Source: Flaccisagitta enflata (lineage: Eukaryota; Chaetognatha; Sagittoidea; Aphragmophora). Taken from it: a stretch of DNA of 64,000 nucleotides. Position 1 is the stretch's first letter, and every line of letters begins with the position of its first letter. The stretch is taken from positions 51,832,001-51,896,000 of the forward strand of contig OZ231126.1 of NCBI GenBank assembly GCA_965153355.1. Reading direction: 5' to 3'. The position numbers and the translations under genes were made by a program. Of this stretch, positions 51,158-64,000 are shown piece after piece. The notes under the pieces are model-generated. The model had not been told where the DNA came from. It saw nothing but the letters and a program-made list of their open reading frames with translations, and made no database searches.

Positions 51158-51415
51158 TTCAGGTGTTCATAGTATGTCAATTTTTTGACTCAGTACAAAA
51201 ATCAGAACTCAAAAAAGTTAAGTTTTATGGCCGTAGCATCTGTTCTTGCAAAAATTGTCAAATGATGATTCGCCAATTGAATGAAATGTTTTCATGGCAT
51301 TCAGTTGCTACTGCAGGCTCATTTTTTAAGCAGCTTCAAAAAATCTTTTCAGGTGTTCATAGTATGTCAATTTTTTTACTCAGCAAAAAAATCAGAACTT
51401 CAAAAAAAGTTTATT
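51158..51415. repeat. ~193-bp direct repeat beside the gap
   Basis: CAGGTGTTCATAGTATGTCA occurs at about 51161 and 51353, each followed by ACTCAG and AAATCAGAACT. The second copy runs towards the gap at 51455. Confidence 0.75.
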
Positions 51416-51454
51416 TTTGTACACTTATATCTAAATTTTGTAAAAGAGTACATC

Positions 51455-51464
51455 NNNNNNNNNN
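51455..51464. other. Assembly gap (10 N)
   Basis: Ten N bases. The first base after the gap (51465) is the exact start of copy C of the large inverted repeat; its partner base in copy B is 38234. Confidence 0.99.
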
Positions 51465-51599
51465 CTTTTTCTCAAAGCGTTCAAATCTAATATTAGGCAA
51501 AGTAAAACTACAAGAATCCTATGGTCTCATTTGATAGATAATTCACAGAGCCTCAAAATGGATATGTTTTTCTCATTGCTTGGATGACAAACAACTGGT

Positions 51600-51790
51600 T
51601 TGGTTTTTAGTCACGTGCTACGCGACTCTACACCCCGCTTTGTCGGTCCGTCGGTCGGTCCGTCAGTCGGTCGGTCCATCAGTCGGTTGGTCCCCTTTTT
51701 TATTTTTCAGCGTTTTCAAGCTTTTTGAGCGCACAGCTCCTTCCCAAATGCCATTGTGGTAAGTCATTATTAGTCATTCTGAGACATTCA
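51600..51790 (-). mobile_element. CHE type II, 3' half (copy C)
   Basis: Reverse partner of 37905-38095. Confidence 0.72.
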
Positions 51791-52060
51791 TAGTAATTAT
51801 ATTCTTTCACATGTTGTACGTGTTGGGCAGTCTTTATCCGCACGATTTGGATGTTTTCATATTCAACCATGGGATTGCCATAATCAGGATTGCCATAATC
51901 AACAGCACAGCAACAAGTTTTATTGGCACCAATACTTACCCTTTGCATATCAATCTTTGCCGTCAAACAGCGAGATAAATCCAAAAATCACAACTATCCT
52001 AACTCCTAAGTGTAACAATTCATTCCATATACAAAAGCATAAGAAAAGAGAGACAACCTA

Positions 52061-52274
52061 AGGGGGCGTTTCTAGTCACAGACAATCGCGTTTTGAACCT
52101 GCCACTCGCTCACTCATTCCGCAGCGCTCCGCTTCGCTACGCTCGCTAGGCTTGCTCGCTGTGTTCACGGGCTCGCTCACTCACTTTACTAACTCCCTCG
52201 TGGGACAGTTGAAATTCTTGAATATGTGTTCACACTGTTATCGCGTTTCACGGGAGGGAATGCGTTTTTGGTCG
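52061..52274 (+). repeat. AGCGAAGCG repeat (copy C)
   Basis: Reverse partner of 37443-37653. Confidence 0.7.
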
Positions 52275-52617
52275 TCACCAGAACCACGCCCAGAGACAAC
52301 CTTATCCTACCAATGTGAAAGGCGCCGGTAAAACTCAGCTGCGATTATAGTCTAACCGGTGTCACCCCGACGACCTCAAGGCAAGAAATGACTCCATTTC
52401 CCGCGCTTTACGGGCTCACTCCCAGTCTCACATGCCCGTCGCGCTGTCTCATTCTCTGTCTCCCTCTGATTTACTGTCTTTTTTTTATCATTCCTTGTTT
52501 TTTCTTCCCCTCCGCGTTCTTTTTATTTCCTTTCTTCTTTCTTTGATTTTCTTTCTTTGTTTTAGGTCTCCGTTTATCTTGGTTAGCTTGTTTTGTAACA
52601 TTTGTTTTGTTTCTCTG

Positions 52618-52762
<145 letters not shown>

Positions 52763-52902
52763 CTGTCTGTCTCTCAGTAACCGCGAGAGGCCTCGCGGAA
52801 ATTGTGCTTTGCGTAAGCTTCATTTCATCTTCCCCTTTTGCCCCGTGTGATTTGCAACTCAAATCTCCTTTTTTCCTCACCAACCGATAGACAGACAGAC
52901 AC

Positions 52903-52945
<43 letters not shown>

Positions 52946-53676
52946 CACAGACAGAATGCCCTCTGTCATTCAGCAGTTTGCTGAGGACAACGTCATTAAC
53001 ATAGCCGCTGGCAAATTGCCATTTCAACGCCGTTTACTGGCGACAACGTGCTTGCAACATGCAACTTGACTCGAGTTTTACTCTACTTTTCATTTGAGAT
53101 ACTGTTCTGAGGTCCAACATGGCTGTTCAATTCTACTTAGAGTGGTTTTTGTTTTTACTTACTCATGGGAATTGCAAAATTTTGGTTTAGTTTATCTGTG
53201 AAAAAGAATGGTTTATGATTCTTTCTAAAATTCTGAATTTATTTTCACTGTTGTGCTTCACATCTTTTTCAAAAAAAATAAAACAATTTATTATGAAAAA
53301 TAATCTAGGAATGAAAAAAGATGTTTTGATTTACAAGGAAAACAAGATTTTTTTGAGAAAAAAGAAAATATCACTTTTGAGGAATTCTTATCTTAAGATT
53401 TTCAAAAATTAACAATTTTTAATTGCATTAAAAGATAACATAAGAAAAATTGAAGAGTGATGCGTATCAGATCTAAATAAGGTCCAAGAAAACTTTCTTT
53501 TTAAAGTTTATTTTAAAACTACTCTAGTTAGAAGGGGCAATTACAGTTGAAAACCACACAAGTCCGATTCTACCTTGAGTGGTTAGGGAGCTTACTGCCC
53601 TCATTTCCAAATGAGGATTCGTCCTTTAGTGCCCTCCTCACGAAAAGTTTTTGCTTATCTAATCCATGAACTTCTC

Positions 53677-53915
53677 TTTAGTCGCGTGGCACGCGACTCT
53701 ATAAGCCACTTGATCCGTCGGTCGGTTGGTCGTCCCGTCATAAAACTGTTTCATTGGCTTTTTAAAGCGTTTTTATGTCTCTGAATGGTAGAGGAGGAAC
53801 GTTGTGGAGTTAACAGTCATTTAAAATGTCTTTTTGAAAGATAGTGTTTGTCTGTCTGTCTGCTTGACTTTTTTTAAAGTACAGATGCACGCGACTTAGG
53901 TCAAATGACCTTGTT
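53677..53915 (-). mobile_element. CHE without GGGCAGG box (copy C)
   Basis: Reverse partner of 35855-36094; hairpin AGTCGCGTGGCACGCGACT. Confidence 0.78.
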
Positions 53916-54221
53916 TTTTGTTTTTGCAACAATTGTTCTTGTTGCGAACTTTCGAGGACCTAGCACTTCTGGACAGCGACACAGCGTATTATTTATGATT
54001 AATGGGAAATTCGTACAAACTTTAGCTTTGCCGCTCGGACTCACTGCCATTGTGTGGATGAATATTATGTTTTGAAATCAAATACAAATGATCACATCCT
54101 TTTCTGTTTCTGTCGAGTGAAAAAGATGGAAAAGAAAGGAAACATGCCATACTGCATTGGCAAAGAGAGGTACTAGATACTGATTCTTGTTGGCCCATTG
54201 AGTAACCAAAAATACACGTTA

Positions 54222-54396
54222 CAGTTGAACCTCATAATAACGGATGTTGGACTCGGAGGATTATTTCTTTTCTGTCATAGGCGGATTTCTGTTATTGCTA
54301 CCATAAGAAATAAGAATGACATCAAAAGACTAACATTTCAAAACTGTTTTAAGTGGATTGTGCTACTCTTCGGTTTGTGATAGCGAGGCGTAACTG
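54222..54396. mobile_element. Tc1/mariner-like MITE CAGTTGAACCTC, 175 bp (copy C)
   Basis: Reverse-orientation duplicate of 35374-35548, TA at 54220-54221 and 54397-54398. Confidence 0.8.
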
Positions 54397-54703
54397 TACC
54401 TAATTGTGTGAGTGTCAACGTCAAGATTTGTTTTCTTCAACTCACTTAGTAGTGAACAAGCCCTACAGCGTCATTGCTGCGAAGTACCGCACTGAGAGAA
54501 GAAAATGAATCTGTCTACCACCTGGAATAAAATGGAGCGAATAGAGAAAGTTGCGAGGGCGGGAAGAAACTCATTTCTACTGCAATTTATGGCAATTGCA
54601 GTACGAGACGCGCGATTTATTCCCGCCGCCTCCTCTCAGGTGCGACCTCACATGCCGACGGAAGCTTCTCAGAAGTTTTGCCTACATACAGTAGGCATCG
54701 CAT

Positions 54704-54879
54704 TTTTAGTCGCGAACACGCGACTCTATGCGTTGATGTGAAGGCCAGTCCATCAGTTCATCCGTCCGTCAGTCCGTAATGTTGCTGAAATATGGGGTTT
54801 TTTTCACTTCTATGGTATCTTATGCCATGTGTGTTCATTACCCCTGCCCAATTGTGTGCGACTTGTTGCCCTGTTAAGC
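54704..54879 (-). mobile_element. CHE type I (copy C)
   Basis: Reverse partner of 34894-35067; hairpin AGTCGCGAACACGCGACT. Confidence 0.8.
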
Positions 54880-55320
54880 TTGTTCTTTTCGCTGTCGGTC
54901 CATATGACTGCCAAATTTATGAAAAAAAACTAATAATAATAAAATTAATTGACAGTAATTTTGAGACAGATCGTCGTTTTGACATCCAAAATCTAGGGTT
55001 TTTTATCGATCCACTGAAAGACCAAGAATTGTTATGAAGACCCGACTGCTACTGCAGTATAAAAGTAGTTGCAGATATTATTTTCTATGAAATGTTGTCT
55101 TTAAAAAAAAGATAATTTACAATGAAGGTCCGAAATGATTCTACTCCCTTATCTTGGAACGGTGCGCTCGTCCAAATTGAACCATGCATGCTTTTTCCTC
55201 TAACAACTTTTCTTCCCCAATCCCCATAATATCAATTCTAGTGATAAGGCGGGTCTTGACTCTCGCAACGCGGACCAATAAAACCGCAGTTTGTAGACTC
55301 ATCTTCATCCTCTTTCTTAC

Positions 55321-55432
55321 GGTACGTAATTTCCACAACGGCTTTTTCATTCCAAACTCCCTGCTTAATGCTTACTCGAGTTATTGAGTACAAGTCGGAG
55401 TCTCGGAGATACAGCCGACTTGAGCTGTCCAT
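55321..55432 (-). CDS. Same candidate exon in copy C
   Basis: Identical partner of 34338-34449. Since B and C are near-identical copies, its conservation adds no evidence for coding. Confidence 0.22.
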
Positions 55433-55457
55433 AGTTTCTTCAAGGAACCCCGGGAAA

Positions 55458-55668
<211 letters not shown>

Positions 55669-55835
55669 CTCATGGCGCGTTAATTGCCTGGAATGTCCTC
55701 CAAGAGATCATTGCTCGGTTTAGCATAATGTTCATAAATTGACGTTACACGAAAATGGCCCGGCATAAATTACATCATTTGAATTATGACTTTATACTAC
55801 GGAGGCAGACAAGCGCGAGCAACGGTAGGAGAGAA

Positions 55836-55874
<39 letters not shown>

Positions 55875-55881
55875 GAAAGAA

Positions 55882-56011
55882 AACAAGGCCGGATACACGA
55901 TCCAGTCGCGGACGGTTGGGCGGGAGCAATGCAGGAATTCGGCAATTCAATGCTGACCTACCGACTTTCCGACCGACATGGCAGGTTCTAGAAGTCGCGT
56001 GTCACGACTAG
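55882..56011 (+). mobile_element. CHE type I, compact, altered (copy C)
   Basis: Partner of 33712-33851, but with the hairpin shortened to AGTCGCGTGTCACGACT, a different middle and a shorter 5' end, although surrounding sequence is nearly identical between the copies. Confidence 0.8.
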
Positions 56012-56124
56012 AAAGAAAGGAGAAAGAAGAAAGAAGGAAGAAAATAGAAAGAAGAAAGCAAGAAGAAAAAAAGGAGGGGAAAGATAAAAGAAATGAAAAA
56101 AGAAAGAAAGAAAGAAAGAAAGAC

Positions 56125-56163
<39 letters not shown>

Positions 56164-56217
56164 AAAAGAAAGAAGAAAGAAAAGAAGAAAGAAAGAAGAA
56201 AAATTAAAGAAAGAAGT

Positions 56218-56253
<36 letters not shown>

Positions 56254-56410
56254 GAAGAAAAGAAAGAAAGAAAGAAAAAGTATAGCAAGAAGAAGAAAAG
56301 AGAAGAAGAAAGAAAAGAAAGAAGAAAGAAAGAAAGAAAGAAAGAAGAAAGAAGAAAAAGAAAGAAGGAGAATGATAAGGTAGAAATAAGTTAAAGAAAG
56401 GAAAAAAGAA
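56010..56410. repeat. (GAAA)n degenerate array (copy C)
   Basis: Counterpart of 33300-33710. Confidence 0.93.
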
Positions 56411-56546
56411 GGAAAAAAGAAGAAAATGAGAAAAATGAGAAAAATGGACATAAAAAGTGAGTTGAGGCGGTGCGGCGAGTGCGGTGACGTTATGGATATC
56501 TCACAGATTGACGGGGATGATGATCATAATCGTGGAAAAAAATTGT

Positions 56547-56584
<38 letters not shown>

Positions 56585-57287
56585 GACAGACAGACAGAGA
56601 CAGAGACAGACAGTGACAGATACAGACAGAAACAGACAGAGACAGACAAGGAGACGTAGACAGAGAGACTAAGCGAGAGCTTTAGGTTCTGAATTTATGA
56701 ATCTGTCCTTTTCAAACATCATTTGGCGGTCGCGGAGTGCATTGTCCCCTGGAAGCTTGTCTGCCCCCCCCTAGTTCCCGTTCGTGTCTCCCTCTTCTCC
56801 CCTCTCATATCCTTTTCATCTCCCTTTCAAAAAAAAAAAGAAAAAAAAATCCCTCTTGAAACATGAAGTACTTGCCAAGATCAACTTTCTACATCTTTTA
56901 GTTTTACTGCTACTCGTACTTGTTGGCTAGCGGCGCTGAAACTAAGACAATACAACTTAAGAAGTAGTAGATCTCTTGAGCCGGCAACTTGTCGTTTTGG
57001 GCCACTGATCTGCCCATTGCAGGTTTAACAAGTCGTTCCATAGCCAATATCCTGCGCCTCCCAAGGCCCTCAAGCCATTCACATCCTGCTTTGTATTCTA
57101 TAGCGCATTGCCCTATGCACATTGCCCAATTCTAATAACACTCACTATGCCCGGTCCTTGTCCTTGTCCTTGACGTCTGGTTTCATCATTCCTAATCTTT
57201 GCTCTATACTTTCTTTTCACTCTTTTCCGTTCATTGGAATATTTAATCTTACATTTTCTCATAAATTCATTTGATTATTCCTTTCTT

Positions 57288-57293
57288 TCTTTT

Positions 57294-57389
<96 letters not shown>

Positions 57390-57415
57390 TGATTTGTTTG
57401 TTTGTTTGTTTGTTT
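57288..57415. repeat. (CTTT)n and (GTTT)n (copy C)
   Basis: Counterpart of 616-737. Confidence 0.95.
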
Positions 57416-57537
57416 TTGTTTCTGTCATTTTTTATTGTTTCCTCTTTTTTTTTTCTTGCTTTCCTCAATTATTTTTGTCAACATTCCCTCTTTCATTATA
57501 TACAATTTTTTTCCATTTATAAAAGCGTTTCTCTAGA

Positions 57538-57745
57538 AACAAGGCAGGAAACACAGCTATTCAAGGCGTGTGCGGGTGGGCAGGGGCCATATTTGAATTC
57601 ACCAGAGCATTTGGGCTGCAGCAAAGAGGTCAAAAAAAAAAAGTAATAACTTGAAAGAAGTACATTGTGACCAACCATCCGACCAACCACCGGACGGACG
57701 GACGGACAAAGCGAGGTGTAGAGTTGCGTAGCACGCAACTAAAAA
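57538..57745 (+). mobile_element. CHE type I (copy C)
   Basis: Orthologue of 838-1041 and partner of 31858-32066; hairpin AGTTGCGTAGCACGCAACT. Confidence 0.8.
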
Positions 57746-57866
57746 CTAGTTACTTGAATATCTCATTAACTCGCCTTGAGAAGAAAGGCAAACCTCTCCT
57801 TACGCACCGCACCATTCAAAATATGTTCAATTGTTCATCAAGTTTCCTAGTGATCGTTGTGGAATT

Positions 57867-58047
57867 CTAGTCGCGAGCACGCGACCCGATAACCTGCTAA
57901 GTCTGTCGGTCCGTCGGTCCTTTTGTCCGTCGGTCCATCGATCACATTTTTTTATCAACTTAAGGGTCCACATACTTGGTTGACCTTATTCATAATTTCC
58001 CCTCCCCACCCACAAGCTACTTGGATAGCCGTGTATCCGGCCTTATT
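57867..58047 (-). mobile_element. CHE type I (copy C)
   Basis: Orthologue of 1163-1343 and partner of 31557-31737; hairpin AGTCGCGAGCACGCGACC. Confidence 0.8.
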
Positions 58048-58075
58048 GGTTGTAAACCTGCTACAGTTTTCGTTA

Positions 58076-58114
<39 letters not shown>

Positions 58115-58556
58115 TTGTCGTTGACGTTGTCGTAGTCGTTGACGTTGTCGTTGTCGTTGTCGTTGTCGTCGTCTTTGTAATCATGATAGTTGTAGATATC
58201 GCTCTTGATACTTTCACGCTTCCTAACATCTGTAGATTTTTTTTTTTTGGTCTTGTTACGAAATGCCGTCGACGTTATCGTGGCCTCTTGCCGTTGCTGC
58301 AGTTTGCTGCGACTGCTGCAATTTCCTGTCGACAAATGTCGCGGAGCGTTCATTAAAATCTCCGTTTACAACCTGTCATTCAATTTTTCGGCTTCCTGCC
58401 GTTCAATTCTTCACCTCTCGTTTGTCATTTCATTCCAGATTTGTGTACCACCTGTCTGTTTTTCAGGCTCCTGCTTGTTATCTTTTCTCCTCTACTTGTC
58501 TTTCTGCTAGTTTTCTTTTTCCGATTTGGCAGCCCACTGAAAAAAACCTGGCTTCT

Positions 58557-58925
<369 letters not shown>

Positions 58926-59344
58926 CTCCTCTCTGAATCCTAGTTCGCAACTCGAAACCGCAAAACTCGGCAAAAAAGAAGAAAAGAAAGAAAAAAACTC
59001 GTGGCAAGACTTGAGCTTCTTTGCGGCGAAAAAAACTCGTGCATTCTTCTCTTGAGTCGTTTTTTGTATCCTTTTGGTAATGCGTCTATTTTCCAGCTTC
59101 ATCATATTTCTCTTCTTTACAGGTTGCTGAGGTTGGTTTGAGGCAGTGTCCGTGTAAAACTAGTAAATAATTCTCGTTTAGCTACCAAACTACCTGTGTC
59201 TGTCTTCTGTTTGTCTGTCTCTCTTCGCCATCGTTTTCTGTTTGTCAGTCTGAGTAATTGTCCCTTTACCCTTGTTAGTACCTTGCCCGCTGATTAACTC
59301 TCTCTTTCCTCTCCTGCGTCTTTCAGTATGCTTTAAGTTGTCTA

Positions 59345-59642
59345 CCGTATTTCCTGTAATTAGCGCCCCGGGGGCTTTTGAAATTCAAGATTGTCATTTT
59401 CAACCTACAATTAGCGCCCCCTGATTGACTCATAAACAAAATGATTATATATGAAACTTACTGTTTTTGACAAGAAAAACTGGTAATTCAGTGCAATAAA
59501 GCAACAAAGACTTTTTTTTTGCCAATAAAAAACTTTATTTACTATGAATTTAGTAAGATTGTAATTTTGTCATAAGTCTTCTCTTTTTTGAAAAAAGAGG
59601 GGGGCTCTAATTAGAGAGGGGTGATAAATGCAGGAAATACGT
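59345..59642. mobile_element. Fold-back MITE CCGTATTTCCTG family (copy C)
   Basis: Orthologue of 2402-2732 with shorter homopolymers. Confidence 0.8.
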
Positions 59643-60275
59643 TATGCTGGTCTATCAGTATAACTAGCACTTGTCTTGTTGCCCAGATGTCCGTTTGAGA
59701 CTGCAGAGATTAAACGGCATTTGCCCGAGGTTGTTTATATATTTTCCAAGCCTTCGAGCGACTGGTGTGTGTCTGTTCAACTGCCTGCTTAGCTTTTTCT
59801 GTCTATCATTCTGTCCTTTTGAGTCTCTCTTCGGCCGCGTGTTTATCCACAGTGGTTGATTTTTAGGTGGTTTTGACTGGTGCGTCTGTTTTTTTTTCTC
59901 TTCACTCTCCTCTGAACCTCCCCTTTCGTCGCTGCCAGCCTTTCCCGTCCTAACGACTCCCCTGATGTTGAACCTTCAACGTTTCCTCAAGAAAAAAAAC
60001 TCGCTAAAAAGTACCTTTTTTCTATCTTTCTCTTTAGCAGATCTTGGTCAACCAGACAAGATGAAAACTAGGAACCGAGCACTTTCAAATCCATTTAATC
60101 CTCGCAATCATGGATATCAAGGGACCAATCTTTCAGGTGGATTTTTTGTTATTGCCAATATAAGAAAATGGAAGATGTCACACGAGGTCCATGAATTCCT
60201 GTCTGTTATAAATCTAGGCGGATTTCTTTTTATTCTTTGATCCATTGTATCGAGATGTAACTCTAGTAGTGTGTA

Positions 60276-61425
60276 CAGTAGATCTCGTCTAGAATTGAGA
60301 TAACGGGGGCAAGCATTGTAGAAAAACAAATGAAGCCAGGGAAGTTATATTTGAAACATATACTATCTTGGAAAAAATAAAAGTTCAAGCTGGATAACGG
60401 AATTATATGATATCAAATTTTATGAAATAATGACCATTTTTATTGGCCTACTGTTTAGAATAACCTTTTTAGAGTTTAGAAATTGCTTGTATCTGTAAGG
60501 GCATGCCTTGGTTAAGAGTACAATGCCATTTTGAAGCACTATCCCTCCACACAATTTCTTGCTTTTTCTGAGAATCAACATTCTCACTCTTTTTTATTTA
60601 GAATCCAAACAAATAAAGCTAGGAGTCTCTGCTTGGCGGCAATGGATAGCCCTGATCAAGAGCTTCAAAATGGTCACCAATTTTCCTTTTAAATTTTGCA
60701 TATCAAAGCGACACTGTAACAAAACGTCATACATTCATATTCTATTCAAATTTTGTGTCAATTTCCTGAAATCAACATTTTCACTTATTTTGATGTAAAA
60801 TCTAAACAAACAAAGCTATGAGTCTCAGCTTGGCGCCATTTCCTAGCCCTGTTTATTAGCTTCATTTTGGTCACCAATTTTTATATCAAATCTTGTATAT
60901 CAAAGCTATGATATGACAAAACGTCGTGGACTTTTTTTTTCCAAGATAGTACAAATAAAGGGATGCTTCATTGCCCATGATAGCTGGTTGCCATGGAAAC
61001 ACATTTTTTTGTATTTTCGCTAAAATATCAATGTTTTGAGAAATTTTTTGAGGGAACATTTTTTAAAATCAAATTTGCTACAACTTTCCCAAAGTATGTT
61101 CCGTAAGAATGTTGCTCATTTAGCGGTTGCTAGGATTTGTCACACATGATTATGCTCCCTAGCAATGGCTCAACGAGCGACATTCTTACAGAACATACTG
61201 GGAAAGTTGTAGCAAATTTGATTTTAAGCAATGTTCCTTAAAAAGATCTCTCAAAATATTGATATTTTAGCGAGAATACATGGAAATGTGTTTCCATGGC
61301 AACCAACTATCATGGGGAATTAAACATCTTTTGATTAGTCTATGATCCATATATTGCTCCCCTGTCTTCATTCGTCTTTCCACAATGCTTGCCCCCGTTA
61401 TCTCAAGTCTAGACGTGATCTACTG
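60276..61425. mobile_element. CAGTAGATCTCG-family MITE (copy C), with nested insertion
   Basis: Orthologous to 3550-4112, with TA at both ends. It is enlarged by the 591-bp element at 60361-60951. Confidence 0.85.
60361..60951. mobile_element. MITE with TACTATCTTGG ends, 591 bp, copy C only
   Basis: TACTATCTTGGAAAAAA at the left is mirrored by TTTTTTTTCCAAGATAGTA at the right. Copy A at about 3628 lacks it, reading GAAACATAGAACTAATAAAG. The interior holds two diverged ~160-bp direct repeats (each with TGGTCACCAATTTT). TA-type insertion is likely but the copy-A site has also drifted. Confidence 0.8.
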
Positions 61426-61752
61426 TACATAAACTGATTTTGAATGATGATGCCAAGTATAGCCACAGTTAACTTCCTTCCTTGGCAATCGGTGGACAAT
61501 TGAAGTCTAGAGAGTGAGCAGGGTGAAATAGTTGAAGTTAAAGTCAGCGCACCGTTTGTAGCGTCGTTGGTTGAAAATGATATCCTGTAGACGGATCCTT
61601 TCCCGGAGAAAGCAATAATGTCATAAAATCACAGAAATATGATAAGCTGAATAAACTGAATAAACGGACTGATACTATGCATTTGAACGATGAGCCTACA
61701 AGGTAATTTTCAGAGACTGTTGGGTGAAGGTAGGGGTTTCGAGGTCCTATTT

Positions 61753-61872
61753 TTCAGATCTTTTTCTATAAACAGCAATCATCCACTAAGTCATGAGATT
61801 TGCCAAGTTTCTTTCAGATCTTTTTCTATAAACAGCAATCATCCACTAAGTCATGAGATTTGCCAAGTTTCT
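61753..61872 (+). repeat. 60-bp tandem duplication private to copy C
   Basis: TTCAGATCTTTTTCTATAAA occurs at 61754 and 61814 with identical following sequence. Copy A has one diverged version near 4432. Confidence 0.9.
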
Positions 61873-63404
61873 TGAGCATTTGACCACTCTACAATGACAA
61901 ACATTTTCAAAGGTTTGCCTCTGTGAAGCTCCCATTGGTGCCTAAGATGGGAGATGGCGGCCGGGCCTTGAACTTGTCAGACGGTCATAAAACATAAGAA
62001 AGGTTTCTGAGGGCTACGACTGCTGTACGTCGCTGCATGAGAAACAATATGGAATTGTCCTCTCGTTTTTCATTCAGATGTACTTCTCCAGTGCATAACT
62101 CAACCGCAGATTGGGCGTAACATGATACACTTGGAAGTATCACCGTCTCTGCAACAGATGATTTATGAGGTGACTGTTTTCCACAATGGAGGAAGGTAAT
62201 TTTTTTTTATATTGTTATGTGTATTATGCATTTCAACTGCCAAATCGAATGATTGCCTGCAACTTTTGCGAGGGAACCAATGACCACCAAAACTTTTTTT
62301 TACACATTTCACCTCTTTTGTCTTTTTAATCTTCTTTCATTCCTGCTGATTCCTCTTTCGAGAGGAGGAAGAATCCTAATTTGACTAATGTACTTAAAAC
62401 CTTACCATACCTCTTTCTTCCTTTGCATTTTTTGGAACTTTTCGGAGCGTTTACTGTCATTTAGGCACAGAGAAAAAGAGAAAGAAAGTAAGACGCTCTT
62501 CAAGGATGTCGATTGAGAAGCTCATTTGATCTATGTGGTTTTTTTTCTTTTTTGTGTTTTTTTCATTTGGATCAAATCAGCCCATTAAGCATTAATCCTT
62601 CTTCGTTTTTTGTCTACATTCAAAGGGAGATCAATTAGATAATAGGCTACCGGTACAGATGGAAGATTGTTCGTGGAAAGGAGTTTTAAAGCTTTAAATC
62701 CACATACAAATTGATGTAAATGAAGGTTCTTTTACTAATTACATCACACTGGTGTTCCGTTCTAAATACTTAAACAGAATTCAACATATTCCACGTTGCA
62801 ACCTCCGACCAAACCACGTTTTTGAGTAATTGTTTCGGATAATTGGTTTAACGCACACACACACAAAAAAAACTTTGGCCTCACATCTTCTAACTCGCGG
62901 GGAGACTAAGCTTAGATTACGCCCAAGGGCACTGAACCACAACAACAGTTAAGGCAGAGAGCTAACCGATGACGATCAGAGAAGCGACAACGTGCTCGCC
63001 TAAATTAATAGTATCATCATTGACAGTATCATCACAGCAACTGACATTGATACCAGCATCATCTTCTCCATTCTAATCATTACCATCATAGTCATTGACA
63101 ATATCATCGTTATCAGCATCAGCATCGTCATAATCGTCCTTGTCTTTACAGTGATTGTTTTACGCAACTGCTATTTCAAACCTCGTCAAAAGATAAACAG
63201 GATAGCCATGTGTAAAACTGGTTGTATTTTTAACTAAGGCAAGAATTTCAAAACCTACAAAATTAGTTTTTTCTTCTTTCTTTTCATTGTTTTGCTGGGT
63301 CAGACGGGGCGGAAAAAGAATATTGGATTTTGTTTTTTATCGAGTTCTACTTTTTGTTTTCCATCCGACTGCCTGTGGTTTCAATCTTTCTTTCTATCTT
63401 TTTA

Positions 63405-64000
<596 letters not shown>

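Overview
This is gene-poor eukaryotic (metazoan) DNA, most likely from a marine invertebrate. The evidence is long di-, tri- and tetranucleotide arrays, many fold-back DNA-transposon derivatives with TA, TTAA or 8-bp target-site duplications (TSDs), and two intronless remnants of class A (rhodopsin-like) GPCR genes. I could not place the phylum from sequence alone. No intact protein-coding gene was found. Almost all long open frames are translations of (TC)n, (TTTC)n, (AC)n, (CAA)n or (GTCC)n.

Layout. 1-8.5 kb: a repeat-rich segment ('copy A') that is homologous and collinear with 56.8-64 kb ('copy C'), differing by transposon insertions whose empty sites can be read directly. 8.80-16.32 kb: a head-to-tail tandem duplication of a ~3.76-kb unit. 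15.25-17.33 kb: a hAT-like element with a perfect 8-bp TSD, carrying a TA-flanked MITE that itself carries a third MITE. 17.45-19.95 kb: two adjacent GPCR pseudogenes. 20-29.55 kb: microsatellites, a 1.76-kb array-bearing element, a minisatellite and a 281-bp higher-order repeat that runs into a 10-N gap. 29.56-38.23 kb ('copy B') is the reverse complement of 51.47-60.24 kb (copy C). Both ends of this inverted repeat lie at assembly gaps, which is what an unmerged dovetail overlap looks like. 38.5-51.4 kb: further fold-back elements, the longest (GA)n tract, a second array-bearing element and two more elements with 8-bp TSDs.

The most distinctive content is a dispersed family, called here covarying-hairpin elements (CHE), present in about 30 full or partial copies. 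Read 5'->3', a full copy starts AACAAGG, then a subterminal box such as AGTCGCGTGC, then usually GGTGGGCAGGGGC. A variable middle follows, then a short (GGAC/CGAC)n tract, AAAGCGGG-TGTAGAG, and an 18-nt hairpin such as AGTCGCGTGCACGCGACT followed by A-rich sequence. The hairpin arms change in a compensated way between copies, and the 5' subterminal box tends to change with them. Some copies carry long internal tandem arrays in a fixed order between the same ends. The architecture resembles non-autonomous Helentron/DINE-1-type elements, but that assignment is an inference. There is no operon-like or pathway organisation; the window is a record of transposition, array growth, duplication and assembly joins.
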